64,000 nucleotides of DNA from Georgenia sp. M64 (GTDB taxonomy: Bacteria > Actinomycetota > Actinomycetes > Actinomycetales > Actinomycetaceae), in contig NZ_CP145809.1 in NCBI RefSeq assembly GCF_038049925.1, positions 620,001-684,000 of the forward strand, read 5' to 3'. Position 1 is the first letter of the stretch. Each line of letters opens with the position of its first letter. Below are positions 1-11,275 of the stretch, in pieces. Below the pieces are notes generated by a model. That model was not told the origin of the DNA, did no database searches, and saw only the letters and a program-made list of their open reading frames with translations. A program made the translations under genes and the position numbers.

Positions 1-1873
<1,873 letters not shown>

Positions 1874-1885
1874 GCACGATCCGGG

Positions 1886-1915
1886 AGGGCCCGGCGGCCA
1901 CGGCCGCCGGGCCCT
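1886..1915 (+). terminator. Rho-independent-type terminator after clpC
   Basis: A perfect 14-bp GC stem (1886-1899 with 1902-1915) closes on a tiny loop 13 nt after the clpC stop. No T run follows, as is usual in GC-rich actinobacteria. It can also serve the convergent amidotransferase gene. Confidence 0.85.
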
Positions 1916-2005
1916 TCGGCGTCGTCGGCCGTCGCGGCGTTGTCGGCCCTCGCGACGCTGCCGTCTTTCGCGGTTGCGGCTCCCCGGCGGACCCGGGACC
2001 GCCCG

Positions 2006-2767
2006 TCAGGCGGGCCGGGCGTAGCGCCGGACGAAGGCGCGCACGACCTCGTGGGAGTCGGTGACGTCGACGCCGCTGACGCGCACGACCACCGACTCGA
2101 ACTCCTCCGCGGGGAAGTACCCGGCGTGGCGGTAGACGCTCATGCGGGTGATGACGGCGTCGCGGTCGGTCTCCGGGTGGAACTGGGTGACGTACTGGTT
2201 GCGGCCCAGGCGGTACATCTGCACCGGGCAGGCCTCGGACCGGGCCAGGAGCACCGCCCCCGGCGGCAGGACCGTGCAGGCCTCCTTGTGGCCGACGTAG
2301 GCGGCGAACGTCGGCGGCATCCCGGCGAGCAGGGGGTCGCCACGGCCCTCGTCGGTGAGGCTGATCTCGACGGCGGCGGTGCTCTCGGCGTACGTGCCGT
2401 CCACGACGCCGCCGGCGACCCGGCCCAACGCCCCGATGCCGAAGCACGTGCCGAGAAAGGGCAGGTCCCGCTCGTGGATCTCGCCCAGGACGACGTCGAG
2501 CTCGGCCTCGATCCGCAGCTGGTCGTCGCTCTTGTGCTCCGCCGGCACCGATGTCGTGAAGGGGCTGCCGCCGAGGAAGGTCCCCGCGAACCGGTCGAGG
2601 TCGAGCGGCGTGAACCGCCCCGACTCCATCCGGATCCGGACGAGCTCGTCGGCGCGCAGGCCGGTGAGCCGGAGGAACGAGGCGTACTCGCCGTCGGCGG
2701 CGGCGTCCTCGCTCCGCGAGGCGAGCAGCGCGAAGGGCTTGGTGGGCACGGGGAGAGTGAACACCAC
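2006..2767 (-). CDS. Class I glutamine amidotransferase (GMP synthase-like GATase1 protein)
   Basis: A 253-residue stand-alone class I glutamine amidotransferase. The nucleophile elbow is LGTCFGIG (Cys about residue 108) and the His-Glu of the triad is in FHPETD near residue 198. Such free-standing domains usually hydrolyse gamma-glutamyl bonds or donate ammonia to an unseen partner; the substrate cannot be named from sequence. The chosen GTG is followed by a second GTG codon, so the start could be one codon later. It faces clpC and is divergent from the CsbD-like gene, with no obvious pathway partner nearby. Confidence 0.85.
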   Translation of the reverse strand: MVFTLPVPTKPFALLASRSEDAAADGEYASFLRLTGLRADELVRIRMESGRFTPLDLDRFAGTFLGGSPFTTSVPAEHKSDDQLRIEAELDVVLGEIHERDLPFLGTCFGIGALGRVAGGVVDGTYAESTAAVEISLTDEGRGDPLLAGMPPTFAAYVGHKEACTVLPPGAVLLARSEACPVQMYRLGRNQYVTQFHPETDRDAVITRMSVYRHAGYFPAEEFESVVVRVSGVDVTDSHEVVRAFVRRYARPA

Positions 2768-2886
2768 CGAGCCGGGCGTGTGCCTCCGTGTCCCGGGAAC
2801 GGGTGTCCTCCGGATGCGGGGTCACCGGGGCGGACGTAGCGTGACGAGCATCCCCCCAGGGGGCCGACCGAGGACAGGAGCACGAG

Positions 2887-3057
2887 ATGGGCTTGGACGA
2901 CAAGATCCGCAACGCTGCCGAGGAGACGGGCGGCAAGGTCAAGGAGGGCGCCGGGAAGGCGACCGACAACGAGCGGCTCGAGGCCGAGGGCAAGGGCGAC
3001 CAGGCCAGCGCGAACATCAAGCAGGCCGGCGAGAACGTCAAGGACGCCTTCAAGTAG
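2887..3057 (+). CDS. CsbD-like small stress protein
   Basis: A 56-residue, highly charged, Gly/Ala/Lys-rich protein starting MGLDDKIRNAAEETGGKVKE and ending VKDAFK, the typical CsbD-family pattern: about 55-65 residues, repeated amphipathic K/E/G segments, no Cys. CsbD proteins are general-stress proteins of unknown mechanism. An AGGAG ribosome site at 2876-2880 sits 6 nt before the ATG and decides the start. A possible -10 box (TAGCGT, 2837-2842) lies about 45 nt upstream. It is monocistronic and ends before a shared terminator. Confidence 0.9.
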   Translation: MGLDDKIRNAAEETGGKVKEGAGKATDNERLEAEGKGDQASANIKQAGENVKDAFK

Positions 3058-3099
3058 CGAGAACGCTCGACGCGCCACCGCCCCGCGCAAGGGTGGCGA

Positions 3100-3127
3100 G
3101 GCCCCGCGGGAGACATCCCGTGGGGCC
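3100..3127. terminator. Bidirectional terminator between the CsbD-like gene and hppA
   Basis: Arms 3100-3111 and 3116-3127 pair over 12 bp with one G.U wobble and a GACA loop, between two convergent genes (stops at 3057 and 3145). Confidence 0.8.
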
Positions 3128-3144
3128 GTCCGCGTCCGGGGCCG

Positions 3145-5562
3145 CTACCGGTGCCGGGCGCTCTCGCCCAGCTCGTCCGCCGCGGTGGGCCTGGCCGCGG
3201 CTGCCTCGGTCACCGGGGCGGCCGCGGTCACCGCCGCCGCCGGGTCGTCGGCGCCCGCCCCGGCCGCCGTCGGCGTGCCCGGGGCGCCCGACGGGGAGCC
3301 CGGGACGACCGGGCGCCGCCCGGGACCGGCCGGGCGCAGGAGGTCCACCGACGGCTGCCGGGTGGACCGGCTGATGGCCGCCCCGAGAGCGAGGAGGACC
3401 GCGACGGTGACCACGGCCCGGACGACGCCGTCGCCCTGGACCGAGACGATGAGCGGCGCCAGGAGGACGGCGACGAGGTTCATCACCTTGATGAGCGGGT
3501 TGAGGGACGGGCCGGCGGTGTCCTTGAAGGGGTCGCCGACGGTGTCGCCGATGACGGCGGCCACGTGCTGGGGGGAGCCCTTGCCGCCGAGGTGGCCGTC
3601 CTCGATGTACTTCTTGGAGTTGTCCCAGGCGCCGCCGGCGTTGGACAGCATGACGGCGAGCAGCTGGCCGGTGAGGATCGAGCCGGCCAGGAACGCCCCG
3701 AGCGCCTCGGCGCCGAGTGCGAACCCGACCGCCACCGGTGTGAGCACGGCCAGCAGGCCCGGTGTGAGCAGCTCGTGCAGCGACCGCTTCGTGCACAGGT
3801 CCACCACGCGGGCGTAGTCGGGACGGACCTCGTAGGTCATGATCCCCGGCTCGTCGTGGAACTGCCGGCGCACCTCGACGACGACCTCGCCGGCCGCCCG
3901 GGAGACCGCGCGGATGAGCAGCGAGGAGAAGAGGAAGCCGACCGCACCGCCGATGAGCAGGCCGACCAGCACGTCGGGCTGGTCGACCCGGATGCCCTCG
4001 AACTGCATCCCCGCCGCGCGGAGCGCCTCCTCGAACGAGCCGAACAGGGAGGTGGCGGCGATGACAGCGGTGGCGATGGCGATGCCCTTGGTGATCGCCT
4101 TGGTCGAGTTCCCGGTGGCGTCGAGCCGGCCGAGGGACCGGGCGGCCTCGCCCTCGAACTCCCCGGACATCTCGGCGATGCCCTGGGCGTTGTCGGCCAC
4201 GGGGCCGAAGGTGTCCATCGAGACGATGACACCGACGGTGGTGAGCATGCCCATGCCGGTGAGGGAGATGAAGTACAGGGCTTCGGCGGCGCCGTCGCCC
4301 ATCGCGAACGCGGAGAGGATCACCAGCGCGATGGTGAGGATGGCCCAGACGGTCGACTCCAGCCCGAGGGAGAAGCCGGACAGGATCGTCGTCGCGGGCC
4401 CGGTGCGCGTGGACTCGGCGACCTCCTTGACCGGGCGGTACCGGGCGTCGGTGAAGTACTGGGTGAGGACCTGGATGACGCTGGCCAGGACGAGGCCGAG
4501 GATCACGGCGACGGCAGGTCGCAGGTCCTGCATGTACCAGCCGGACAGGGCCAGCACCGCGGCGGCCGAGAGGCCGGCGGAGAGGAAGAAGCCGCGGTTG
4601 ATGGCCCGCATGCCGTGCTCGTCGTCGCCGCGCGGGTTCACCGCGACGATGCCCACCATCGAGGTGAGGACGCCGACCGCGCGCACGAGCAGCGGGAACA
4701 TCACCCCGGCGATGGCGCCGGCCGCGGAGCCGGACCACGCGGCCGCGCCGAGGATGAGGGCCGCGACGAGCGTGACCTCGTAGGACTCGAAGAGGTCGGC
4801 GGCCATGCCGGCGCAGTCGCCGACGTTGTCGCCGACGTTGTCGGCGATGGTGGCGGCGTTGCGGGGGTCGTCCTCGGGGATGCCCTGCTCGACCTTGCCG
4901 ACGAGGTCGGCGCCGACGTCGGCGGCCTTGGTGAAGATGCCGCCGCCGACGCGCATGAACATCGCCAGCAGCGCGCCGCCGAAGCCGAAGCCCACGAGGA
5001 CGGCGGTGGCGTCCTGCTGGTAGATGAGGAGGATGACGGTGGCGCCGAGCAGACCCAGGCCCACGGTGAACATCCCGGCCACACCGCCGGCGCGGAAGGC
5101 CACGCGCATGGCCCGCCGCGCGCCGCTCTCGCGGGCCGCGGCGGCGGTGCGCACGTTCGCGCGCACGGCCAGCCACATCCCGGCGTAGCCGGTCAGCGCG
5201 GAGAACGCCGCCCCGAGGACGAACGCCAGGGACCGGCCCGCGCGCAGGACCAGCTCGGAGTGCGCGGCGTCGGCGGCGACGGGCAGGGCGAAGAACAGCA
5301 CCACGCCCAGGACGAGGATGAACCACGACACCGTGCGCATCTGGCGGGCCATGTAGGCGCGGGCGCCCTCCTGGATGGCGCCGGCGATCTCGATCATCTT
5401 GACCGTGCCCTGCGGCGCCCCGAGCACCTCGCGCACGAGCTTGTACGCGAAGGCCAGTGCCAGCAGGGAGATGGCGAGGATGACCCAGAGGGCCGTCATC
5501 TCGAACGGTCCGAACACGGCCTGGAGCGGTGCGCCCTCGGCCGCCCGGAGGTCTGCGTACAT
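3145..5562 (-). CDS. hppA: K+-independent membrane-bound proton-translocating pyrophosphatase
   Basis: An 805-residue integral membrane pyrophosphatase that couples PPi hydrolysis to ion pumping across the cytoplasmic membrane. Many hydrophobic segments are visible. The substrate-site motifs DVGADLVGKVE, DNVGDNVGDCAGMAADLFE and DTVGDPFKDTAGPSLNPL carry the Mg-PPi-binding aspartates. The motif GNSTKA has Lys where K+-dependent enzymes carry Ala, which by family knowledge marks the K+-independent H+-pumping class. A low-complexity Ala/Pro tail of roughly 90 residues follows the last core segment. The start is the ATG at 5562 (MYADLRAA); the open frame runs upstream without a better start. A -10-like box (TACGGT) lies on the minus strand at 5622-5617. 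A soluble PPase is also encoded at 26369-26875. Confidence 0.96.
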   Translation of the reverse strand: MYADLRAAEGAPLQAVFGPFEMTALWVILAISLLALAFAYKLVREVLGAPQGTVKMIEIAGAIQEGARAYMARQMRTVSWFILVLGVVLFFALPVAADAAHSELVLRAGRSLAFVLGAAFSALTGYAGMWLAVRANVRTAAAARESGARRAMRVAFRAGGVAGMFTVGLGLLGATVILLIYQQDATAVLVGFGFGGALLAMFMRVGGGIFTKAADVGADLVGKVEQGIPEDDPRNAATIADNVGDNVGDCAGMAADLFESYEVTLVAALILGAAAWSGSAAGAIAGVMFPLLVRAVGVLTSMVGIVAVNPRGDDEHGMRAINRGFFLSAGLSAAAVLALSGWYMQDLRPAVAVILGLVLASVIQVLTQYFTDARYRPVKEVAESTRTGPATTILSGFSLGLESTVWAILTIALVILSAFAMGDGAAEALYFISLTGMGMLTTVGVIVSMDTFGPVADNAQGIAEMSGEFEGEAARSLGRLDATGNSTKAITKGIAIATAVIAATSLFGSFEEALRAAGMQFEGIRVDQPDVLVGLLIGGAVGFLFSSLLIRAVSRAAGEVVVEVRRQFHDEPGIMTYEVRPDYARVVDLCTKRSLHELLTPGLLAVLTPVAVGFALGAEALGAFLAGSILTGQLLAVMLSNAGGAWDNSKKYIEDGHLGGKGSPQHVAAVIGDTVGDPFKDTAGPSLNPLIKVMNLVAVLLAPLIVSVQGDGVVRAVVTVAVLLALGAAISRSTRQPSVDLLRPAGPGRRPVVPGSPSGAPGTPTAAGAGADDPAAAVTAAAPVTEAAAARPTAADELGESARHR

Positions 5563-5616
5563 GGCAACCCCGTCGTCGACAGTGGTGGCGGGCGGCTGCC
5601 CGTCTCGACCACCTCC

Positions 5617-5622
5617 ACCGTA
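5617..5622 (-). promoter_or_regulatory. Candidate -10 box of hppA
   Basis: TACGGT (TANNNT type) on the minus strand, giving an estimated 5' leader of about 48 nt. No convincing -35 was seen. Confidence 0.4.
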
Positions 5623-5677
5623 GGGCGGCGGCCGCGCCCCGCCGGAGGACCTTCGACCCCGCCGGGCCGGGGTCGGG

Positions 5678-6748
5678 TCAGGCCGTCCGGGGCGGCTCCG
5701 GCGCCGGGAACAGCGGCGGCACGTCGGTGTCGAGCACGGCCGCCACGACCGCCGGGTCGACCTTCTCCAGGGTGGGCGGGTCCCACCGCGGGCGCCGGTC
5801 CTTGTCGACCAGCTGGGCGCGGATGCCCTCGGTGAAGTCCGCGCGCGCCGCGAGACCGGCCCCCGAGCGGAGCTCCTGCTGCAGCGCCTCGCGCAGGGTC
5901 CCGCCCCGGGCGCGGGTGAGCGTCGCCAGGGCCACCTCGACGGCGGTGGGGGAGAGGGACCTGATGACCTCGGCGGTCCCACGCGCGGCGGGGTGGGGGT
6001 GGGCCGCCAGGCGCCGGACGACCGCCAGCGCCGTCGGGGCGTCGTAGCACTCGTCGATCCAGGCGCGGTGGCCGACCAGCTCGCCGGCGGGGGGCGCGAC
6101 GGCGAGGGCACGGACCGCACCGGCGGGATCGCCGTCCTCCAGGACCGCGGCCGTCAGGGCCGGCAGGGACTCGGCGGGGACGAAGTGGTCGGCCAGCCCG
6201 GTGTAGATCGCGTCCCCCGGTCCCGCCACGGCGGCCGTGACGCCGAGGTGGACCCCGGTCAGGCCCGGTGCGCGGGCGAGGAGGTGGCTGCCGCCGACGT
6301 CGGGGACGAAGCCGATGCGCGTCTCGGGCATCGCGACGCGCGACCGCTCGGTCACCACCCGCAGCGAGGCGTGGGCGCTCAGGCCCACCCCGCCGCCCAT
6401 GGTGATCCCGTCCATGACCGCGAGCACCGGCTTGGGGTACTCCGCGATCCGGGCGTTCAGCCGGTACTCCTGGCGGAGGAAGTCCAGGGCGCGGGCGGCC
6501 TCGCCGTCGAGCACGGCGCTGCGCAGCGCCCGCACGTCGGCGCCGGCGCACAGTCCCCGGTCGCCGGCGCCGTCGAGCAGCACGGCGGCGACGGCGGGGT
6601 CGTGCTCCCAGCCGGCGAGCGCGGCACCGACGGCGGTGAGCATGGGAGCGTCGAGCGCGTTGATCGCGCTCGGCCGGTTGAGGGTGAGGTGGCCGACCCG
6701 GCCCTCCACCCGGGCCAGCACCGACGTGCCCATCTGCGCCGCCGTCAT
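5678..6748 (-). CDS. 3-hydroxyisobutyryl-CoA hydrolase (enoyl-CoA hydratase/isomerase family)
   Basis: A 356-residue crotonase-fold protein. The length and the C-terminal extension ([20 protein letters not shown]) match 3-hydroxyisobutyryl-CoA hydrolases rather than the roughly 260-residue hydratases. Oxyanion-hole segments are [12 protein letters not shown] and [13 protein letters not shown]; the catalytic-acid region is [15 protein letters not shown]. It acts in valine catabolism, a route to propionyl-CoA. An ATG at 6763 is in frame, but a GGGAGGT ribosome site just before 6748 supports the shorter start. It is divergent from the gntR-prp genes, whose methylcitrate enzymes dispose of propionyl-CoA, so joint control is plausible. 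A -10-like TACGGT lies on the minus strand at 6784-6779. Confidence 0.85.
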   Translation of the reverse strand: MTAAQMGTSVLARVEGRVGHLTLNRPSAINALDAPMLTAVGAALAGWEHDPAVAAVLLDGAGDRGLCAGADVRALRSAVLDGEAARALDFLRQEYRLNARIAEYPKPVLAVMDGITMGGGVGLSAHASLRVVTERSRVAMPETRIGFVPDVGGSHLLARAPGLTGVHLGVTAAVAGPGDAIYTGLADHFVPAESLPALTAAVLEDGDPAGAVRALAVAPPAGELVGHRAWIDECYDAPTALAVVRRLAAHPHPAARGTAEVIRSLSPTAVEVALATLTRARGGTLREALQQELRSGAGLAARADFTEGIRAQLVDKDRRPRWDPPTLEKVDPAVVAAVLDTDVPPLFPAPEPPRTA

Positions 6749-6827
6749 CGCCGACCTCCCCATCGCTCCGGAAGGCCCACCGTACCGGTGGGACCGCGCG
6801 GCGCACGAGCGCTCGCGCAACCACCTC

Positions 6828-6837
6828 CTGTATGCAG
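6828..6837. promoter_or_regulatory. Secondary GntR-like site
   Basis: An imperfect palindrome with core TGTATGCA, matching the TGTATRCA core of the perfect palindrome at 6878-6891. The centres are about 52 bp apart, near five helical turns. It lies between the hydrolase and gntR promoters. Confidence 0.4.
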
Positions 6838-6877
6838 ACGCGCACTTCCGGCGTCGGAACCCGGCCGTGCGAGCCGT

Positions 6878-6891
6878 GTTTGTATACAAAC
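6878..6891. promoter_or_regulatory. Perfect palindromic operator upstream of gntR-prpDBC
   Basis: GTTTGTATACAAAC is a perfect 14-bp palindrome in otherwise GC-rich DNA, 15 bp upstream of the gntR -10 box and in the divergent space shared with the hydrolase gene. FCD-type GntR proteins commonly bind TTGTATACAA-like sites, so autoregulation plus prp control is the natural reading. Confidence 0.75.
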
Positions 6892-6905
6892 CGCGCGTCG
6901 ACGGG

Positions 6906-6911
6906 TACCGT
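6906..6911 (+). promoter_or_regulatory. -10 box of a leaderless gntR transcript
   Basis: TACCGT followed by 7 nt and then the GTG start at 6919. No ribosome-binding site is visible, so a leaderless mRNA is likely. Confidence 0.55.
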
Positions 6912-6918
6912 CGGACCC

Positions 6919-7596
6919 GTGCGCGCCAGCGAACGGGTCTACGCCTCCCTCCGGGAGGAGATCGTCACCGGGCGCCTCGCCCCGGGGACGGTCCTGGGGG
7001 AGGTGGAGCAGTCCGCGCGCCTGGGGGTCTCGCGGACACCCCTGCGCGAGGCGCTCGGGCGGCTCGCCGCCGAGGGGCTGGCCGTGACCGGTCGGGGCCG
7101 CACCCTCGTCGTCTCCAGCCTGTCGGCGGTGGACGTGACCCACCTGTTCGAGCTGCGCGAGGCCCTGGAGACCCAGGCGGCCAGGCTCGCGGCGCGTCGC
7201 GGGGACCGCGCCGTCTTCACCGCGCTGCGCGAGAAGCTCTCCGCGCAGGTGGCGGACCGCCCGGACGGCGACGCCTACTTCGCGCTGGTCGCCGAGCTCG
7301 ACGCCGCCCTCGACGAGGCCATGGGCAGCCCGTACCTGCGCCGGTCGCTCGTCGGTCTGCGCAGCCACGTCGCCCGGGCCCGCCGGCTCTCGCAGGACAA
7401 CCCCGGCCGGCTCGCCCGCGCCGCCGAGGAGCACGCCCTCATCGCCGGTGCCGTCGCCGAGGGCAACGAGACCCTCGCGGCCCAGGCCACGGCGGTGCAC
7501 CTGCGCTCGAGCCTGGAGACCATCCTGGCCGCGCTCGACCGGGCCGCCCCCAGCCCTTCCGCCCCGCCCGCACCCGCCCCAGGAGGCAGCCAGTGA
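6919..7596 (+). CDS. GntR-family (FCD subfamily) transcriptional regulator of the methylcitrate genes
   Basis: A 225-residue regulator. The N-terminal winged helix ([19 protein letters not shown] and [20 protein letters not shown], residues about 5-70) is followed by an all-helical FCD-type effector domain ([19 protein letters not shown]; late His residues in EEHALIAGA and TAVHLRSSL are usual metal-site positions). The frame is open back to 6832, but the GTG at 6919 sits 7 nt after a TACCGT box and begins right at the winged helix. Its stop overlaps the prpD start (GTGA), so it heads the prpDBC operon. It probably senses a propionate-derived metabolite such as 2-methylcitrate; the ligand is inferred. 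Confidence 0.88.
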   Translation: MRASERVYASLREEIVTGRLAPGTVLGEVEQSARLGVSRTPLREALGRLAAEGLAVTGRGRTLVVSSLSAVDVTHLFELREALETQAARLAARRGDRAVFTALREKLSAQVADRPDGDAYFALVAELDAALDEAMGSPYLRRSLVGLRSHVARARRLSQDNPGRLARAAEEHALIAGAVAEGNETLAAQATAVHLRSSLETILAALDRAAPSPSAPPAPAPGGSQ

Positions 7597-9119
7597 TCAC
7601 CCACCACGTCCGTGTCCACCCCTCGAGCGCGAACCTGCCCCGCACCGACCAGCTCGCGTGGAAGATCGCCGAGGTCGCCGCCGACCCCGTGGCGGTGGCC
7701 CCGGAGGTGACCGAGATGGTGGTCAACCGGGTCATCGACAACGCCGCCGTGGCCACCGCGTCCCTCCTGCGCGCGCCCGTCGTGGCGGCGCGCGCGCAGG
7801 CGACGGCCCACCCCCGCACGCCCGGCGCGACCGTCGTCGGACTGCCCACGGCCGAGCGGGTGAGCCCGGAGTGGGCCGCGTGGGCCAACGGCGTCGCGGT
7901 GCGCGAGCTGGACTACCACGACACCTTCCTCGCGGCGGAGTACTCCCACCCCGGCGACAACATCCCCCCGATCCTCGCAGTCGCCCAGCACCTGGCGGCG
8001 CGGCGCGACCTCGGGGGAGCCGAGCTCGTGCGCGCCCTCGCCACCGGGTACGAGATCCAGGTCGACCTCGTCCGCTCGATCAGCCTCCACGCCCACAAGA
8101 TCGACCACGTCGCCCACCTGGGCCCCTCCGCGGCCGCGGGCATCGGCACCCTGCTCGGGCTCGCCCCCGAGGTGATCTTCCAGGCGGTGGGCCAGGCCCT
8201 GCACACGACCACCGCCACCCGCCAGTCCCGCAAGGGCGAGATCTCCACCTGGAAGGCCTACGCCCCGGCCTTCGCCGGCAAGGTCGCGGTCGAGGCGGTC
8301 GACCGCGCCATGCGCGGCCAGACCTCCCCCACCCCGATCTACGAGGGGGAGGACGGCGTCATCGCCTGGATGCTCGACGGTCCGGGCGCCCACTACGAGG
8401 TCCCGCTGCCCGGCCCGGGCGAGGAGAAGCGGGCGATCCTGGACACGTACACCAAGGAGCACTCCGCGGAGTACCAGTCCCAGGCGCTCATCGACCTCGC
8501 CCGCCGGCTCCACCGCGAGCGTCCGGAGCTGACGGACCCCGCGAACGTGGCGTCGGTCGTCATCCACACGAGCCACCACACCCACCACGTCATCGGCTCC
8601 GGGGCCAACGACCCCCAGAAGTACGACCCCGCCGCGTCCCGCGAGACCCTCGACCACTCGATCCCGTACATCTTCACCGTCGCGCTGCAGGACGGGCGGT
8701 GGCACCACGTGGACTCCTACGCCCCCGAGCGGGCCGCCCGCCCCGACACCGTCGCGCTGTGGCGCACGGTCACCACCGCCGAGGACCCCGGCTGGACCCG
8801 GCGCTACCACTCGGCCGACCCGGCCGAGAAGGCCTTCGGCGGCCGGGTCGAGATCACCCTCACCGACGGCACGCAGGTGGTGGAGGAGATCGCCGTCGCC
8901 GACGCCCACCCCCTCGGCGCCCGGCCCTTCGCCCGCGAGCAGTACGTGGAGAAGTTCCGCACGCTCGCCGACGGCGTCCTCGAGCCCGCCGAGATCCGGC
9001 GGTTCCTCGACGTCGCCCAGCGCCTGCCCGAGCTGCGGCCCGACGAGCTCGGCGGGCTCACCGTCGTCGCCCCGGCCGCCCTCATGTCCTCCGTCACCGC
9101 ACCCGAGGGGATCTTCTGA
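7593..9119 (+). CDS. prpD: 2-methylcitrate dehydratase
   Basis: A 508-residue MmgE/PrpD-family dehydratase that converts 2-methylcitrate to 2-methyl-cis-aconitate in propionyl-CoA disposal. Family landmarks include [15 protein letters not shown], the [14 protein letters not shown] segment and [15 protein letters not shown]. An AGGAGG ribosome site (7581-7586) stands 6 nt before the GTG, which overlaps the gntR stop; translation of the two is therefore probably coupled. The stop overlaps the prpB start by one base (TGATG). Confidence 0.95.
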   Translation: MITHHVRVHPSSANLPRTDQLAWKIAEVAADPVAVAPEVTEMVVNRVIDNAAVATASLLRAPVVAARAQATAHPRTPGATVVGLPTAERVSPEWAAWANGVAVRELDYHDTFLAAEYSHPGDNIPPILAVAQHLAARRDLGGAELVRALATGYEIQVDLVRSISLHAHKIDHVAHLGPSAAAGIGTLLGLAPEVIFQAVGQALHTTTATRQSRKGEISTWKAYAPAFAGKVAVEAVDRAMRGQTSPTPIYEGEDGVIAWMLDGPGAHYEVPLPGPGEEKRAILDTYTKEHSAEYQSQALIDLARRLHRERPELTDPANVASVVIHTSHHTHHVIGSGANDPQKYDPAASRETLDHSIPYIFTVALQDGRWHHVDSYAPERAARPDTVALWRTVTTAEDPGWTRRYHSADPAEKAFGGRVEITLTDGTQVVEEIAVADAHPLGARPFAREQYVEKFRTLADGVLEPAEIRRFLDVAQRLPELRPDELGGLTVVAPAALMSSVTAPEGIF

Positions 9120-10021
9120 TGCTCTACGCCCCCACCACCGCGGCCGCGAAGCGTGCCGCCCTGCGCGCGGCCCTGGCCGGGCCCGGCCTCCTGCGCTTCC
9201 CCGGTGCCTTCAACCCCCTCTCGGCCAGGCTCATCCAGGACAAGGGCTTCGAGGGCGTCTACATCTCCGGGGCGGTCCTGTCCGCCGACCTCGGCCTGCC
9301 CGACATCGGTCTGACGACGGCGACCGAGGTCGCCGGCCGCAGCCACCAGATCGCCCGGATGACCGACCTGCCGGCCCTCGTCGACGCCGACACCGGGTTC
9401 GGCGAGCCGATGAACGTCGCCCGCACCGTCCAGGAGCTCGAGGACGCCGGGGTGGCGGGCCTGCACATCGAGGACCAGGTCAACCCCAAGCGCTGCGGGC
9501 ACCTCGACGGCAAGCAGGTGGTCGGGACGGACACCGCCGTCAAGCGCATCCGCGCCGCGGCCGACGGCCGCCGGGACCCCAACCTCCTCATCATGGCCAG
9601 GACGGACATCCGCGCGGTCGAGGGTCTCGACGCCACGCTGGAGCGGGCGCGCGCGCTCGTCGACGCCGGGGCCGACGCCATCTTCCCCGAGGCGATGACG
9701 GGCCTGGCCGAGCTCGAGGCGGTCGCCACGGCGGTCGACGTCCCGGTGCTGGCGAACATGACCGAGTTCGGCAAGTCCGAGCTCTTCACCGAGGACCAGC
9801 TCGCCTCCGCGGGGGCGCGGATCGTCATCTACCCCGTCTCCCTCCTTCGCGTCGCCATGGGCGCCGCCGAGCGGGCGCTGGACACCCTCGTGGCCGAGGG
9901 CTCGCTGCGCTCGGAGGTCGCGGGCATGCAGCACCGCGCGCGGCTCTACGAGCTCCTCGACTACCCGGCCTACAACACCTTCGACGCCGGCGTCTTCACC
10001 TTCACGGTCCCCGGCCGCTGA
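9119..10021 (+). CDS. prpB: Methylisocitrate lyase
   Basis: A 300-residue isocitrate lyase/PEP mutase superfamily enzyme splitting 2-methylisocitrate into pyruvate and succinate. The catalytic loop NPKRCGHLDGK carries the diagnostic KRCGH; the Mg-binding region is DADTGFGEP and HIEDQVNPK. The ATG overlaps the prpD stop. Length is normal (290-305 residues). It is the second enzyme of the prpDBC operon. Confidence 0.96.
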   Translation: MLYAPTTAAAKRAALRAALAGPGLLRFPGAFNPLSARLIQDKGFEGVYISGAVLSADLGLPDIGLTTATEVAGRSHQIARMTDLPALVDADTGFGEPMNVARTVQELEDAGVAGLHIEDQVNPKRCGHLDGKQVVGTDTAVKRIRAAADGRRDPNLLIMARTDIRAVEGLDATLERARALVDAGADAIFPEAMTGLAELEAVATAVDVPVLANMTEFGKSELFTEDQLASAGARIVIYPVSLLRVAMGAAERALDTLVAEGSLRSEVAGMQHRARLYELLDYPAYNTFDAGVFTFTVPGR

Positions 10022-10052
10022 TCACGCGGTCCCTCACGCAAAGGAGCGAGAT

Positions 10053-11213
10053 ATGACCGAGACCACCCAGGTCCGCAAGGGCCTGGCCGGGGTCGTCGCC
10101 GACACCACGGCCATCTCCAAGGTCAACCCCGAGACGAACTCGCTGCTCTACCGCGGCTACCCCGTGCAGGAGCTCGCCGCCCGGTGCAGCCTCGAGGAGG
10201 TGGCGCACCTGCTGTGGCACGGCGAGCTCCCGACGGCGGCCGAGCTCGCCGCGCTGCAGGAGCTGGAGCGGGCGAACCGGGGGCTCGAGGAGGACGTGCG
10301 CGCCGTCGTCGACCTCGTGCCCGTCACCGCCCACCCGATGGACGTCCTGCGCACGGCGGTCAGCCTCATCGGCGCCCAGGACCCGGCCGCCGGCGACCCC
10401 TCGTCCGAGGCCGCCCGCACCCGGTCGGTTCGGCTCCTGGGCCGCATCCCCGCCGTCGTCGCGTACGACCAGCGTCGCCGGCGCGGCCAGGAGCCCGTCC
10501 CCGCCCGGGACGACCTCGGCTACGCCGAGAACTTCCTCCACATGACCTTCGGGGAGGTCCCCGACCCCGTCGTCGTCGACGCTTTCCGGGTCTCCCTGGT
10601 GCTGTACGCCGAGCACTCCTTCAACGCCTCGACGTTCACGGCCCGGGTCATCACCTCGACGATGTCGGACATGTACTCCGCCGTCGTCGGCGCGGTCGGG
10701 GCCCTCAAGGGTCCCCTCCACGGCGGGGCGAACGAGGCCGTCATGCACGTCTTCGACGAGATCGGCGACGCCTCGCGGGCCGAGGCGTGGCTGGACCGGG
10801 CCCTGGCCGAGCGACGCAAGATCATGGGCTTCGGCCACCGGGTCTACAAGCACGGCGACTCCCGGGTCCCGACGATGAAGGCCGCCCTGGACACCCTCGT
10901 CGCCCACTACGCCCGCCCCGACCTCGCCGAGGTCTACGACCGGCTCGAGGCGGCGATGGTTGCGCGCAAGGGCATCGAGCCCAACCTCGACTACCCCTCG
11001 GGCCCGGCGTACCACCTCATGGGGTTCGACACCGCGACCTTCACCCCGATCTTCGTCGCCGCGCGGGTCACCGGCTGGACGGCGCACATCATGGAGCAGG
11101 CGGGCGACAACGCGCTCATCCGCCCGCTGAGCGCCTACGACGGCCCGGCCGAGCGGCACCTCCCGGACGGGCCGGACGAGGCTCCGGCGGGCGAATCGGG
11201 ACGTAGGCCGTAA
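10053..11213 (+). CDS. prpC: 2-methylcitrate synthase (citrate synthase family)
   Basis: A 386-residue type II-like citrate synthase fold of the short Gram-positive class. Active-site segments are AEHSFNASTF, GFGHRVYK and FDTATFTPIF (catalytic His and Asp). Placement directly after prpB with an AAGGAG site just before the ATG makes methylcitrate synthase (propionyl-CoA plus oxaloacetate) the best call; such enzymes often also make citrate, which sequence alone cannot exclude. The C-terminal tail (GPDEAPAGESGRRP) is low in complexity. No propionyl-CoA synthetase is nearby, so propionyl-CoA must come from elsewhere, for example valine breakdown. Confidence 0.92.
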   Translation: MTETTQVRKGLAGVVADTTAISKVNPETNSLLYRGYPVQELAARCSLEEVAHLLWHGELPTAAELAALQELERANRGLEEDVRAVVDLVPVTAHPMDVLRTAVSLIGAQDPAAGDPSSEAARTRSVRLLGRIPAVVAYDQRRRRGQEPVPARDDLGYAENFLHMTFGEVPDPVVVDAFRVSLVLYAEHSFNASTFTARVITSTMSDMYSAVVGAVGALKGPLHGGANEAVMHVFDEIGDASRAEAWLDRALAERRKIMGFGHRVYKHGDSRVPTMKAALDTLVAHYARPDLAEVYDRLEAAMVARKGIEPNLDYPSGPAYHLMGFDTATFTPIFVAARVTGWTAHIMEQAGDNALIRPLSAYDGPAERHLPDGPDEAPAGESGRRP

Positions 11214-11227
11214 GTCACCCCTGTGAC
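11214..11227. promoter_or_regulatory. Inverted repeat right after prpC
   Basis: GTCAC-CCCT-GTGAC directly abuts the prpC stop. It is short for a terminator. Its arms are those of the CRP-like site at 11253-11266 in reversed order, so it may be a decayed or accessory protein site. Confidence 0.35.
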
Positions 11228-11252
11228 GTGCTCCACTCCATAACCTGGGGGC

Positions 11253-11266
11253 GTGACCCAGGTCAC
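11253..11266. promoter_or_regulatory. CRP/GlxR-type site in the ppdK promoter
   Basis: GTGACCCAGGTCAC fits GTGA-N6-TCAC exactly and is nearly symmetric. It ends 4 bp before the TAGTCT box, so it covers the -35/-10 spacer and would repress if occupied. Confidence 0.55.
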
Positions 11267-11269
11267 CCA

Positions 11270-11275
11270 TAGTCT
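11270..11275 (+). promoter_or_regulatory. Candidate -10 box of ppdK
   Basis: TAGTCT (TANNNT type), 46 nt upstream of the ppdK ATG, immediately after the GTGA-N6-TCAC site. Confidence 0.45.
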
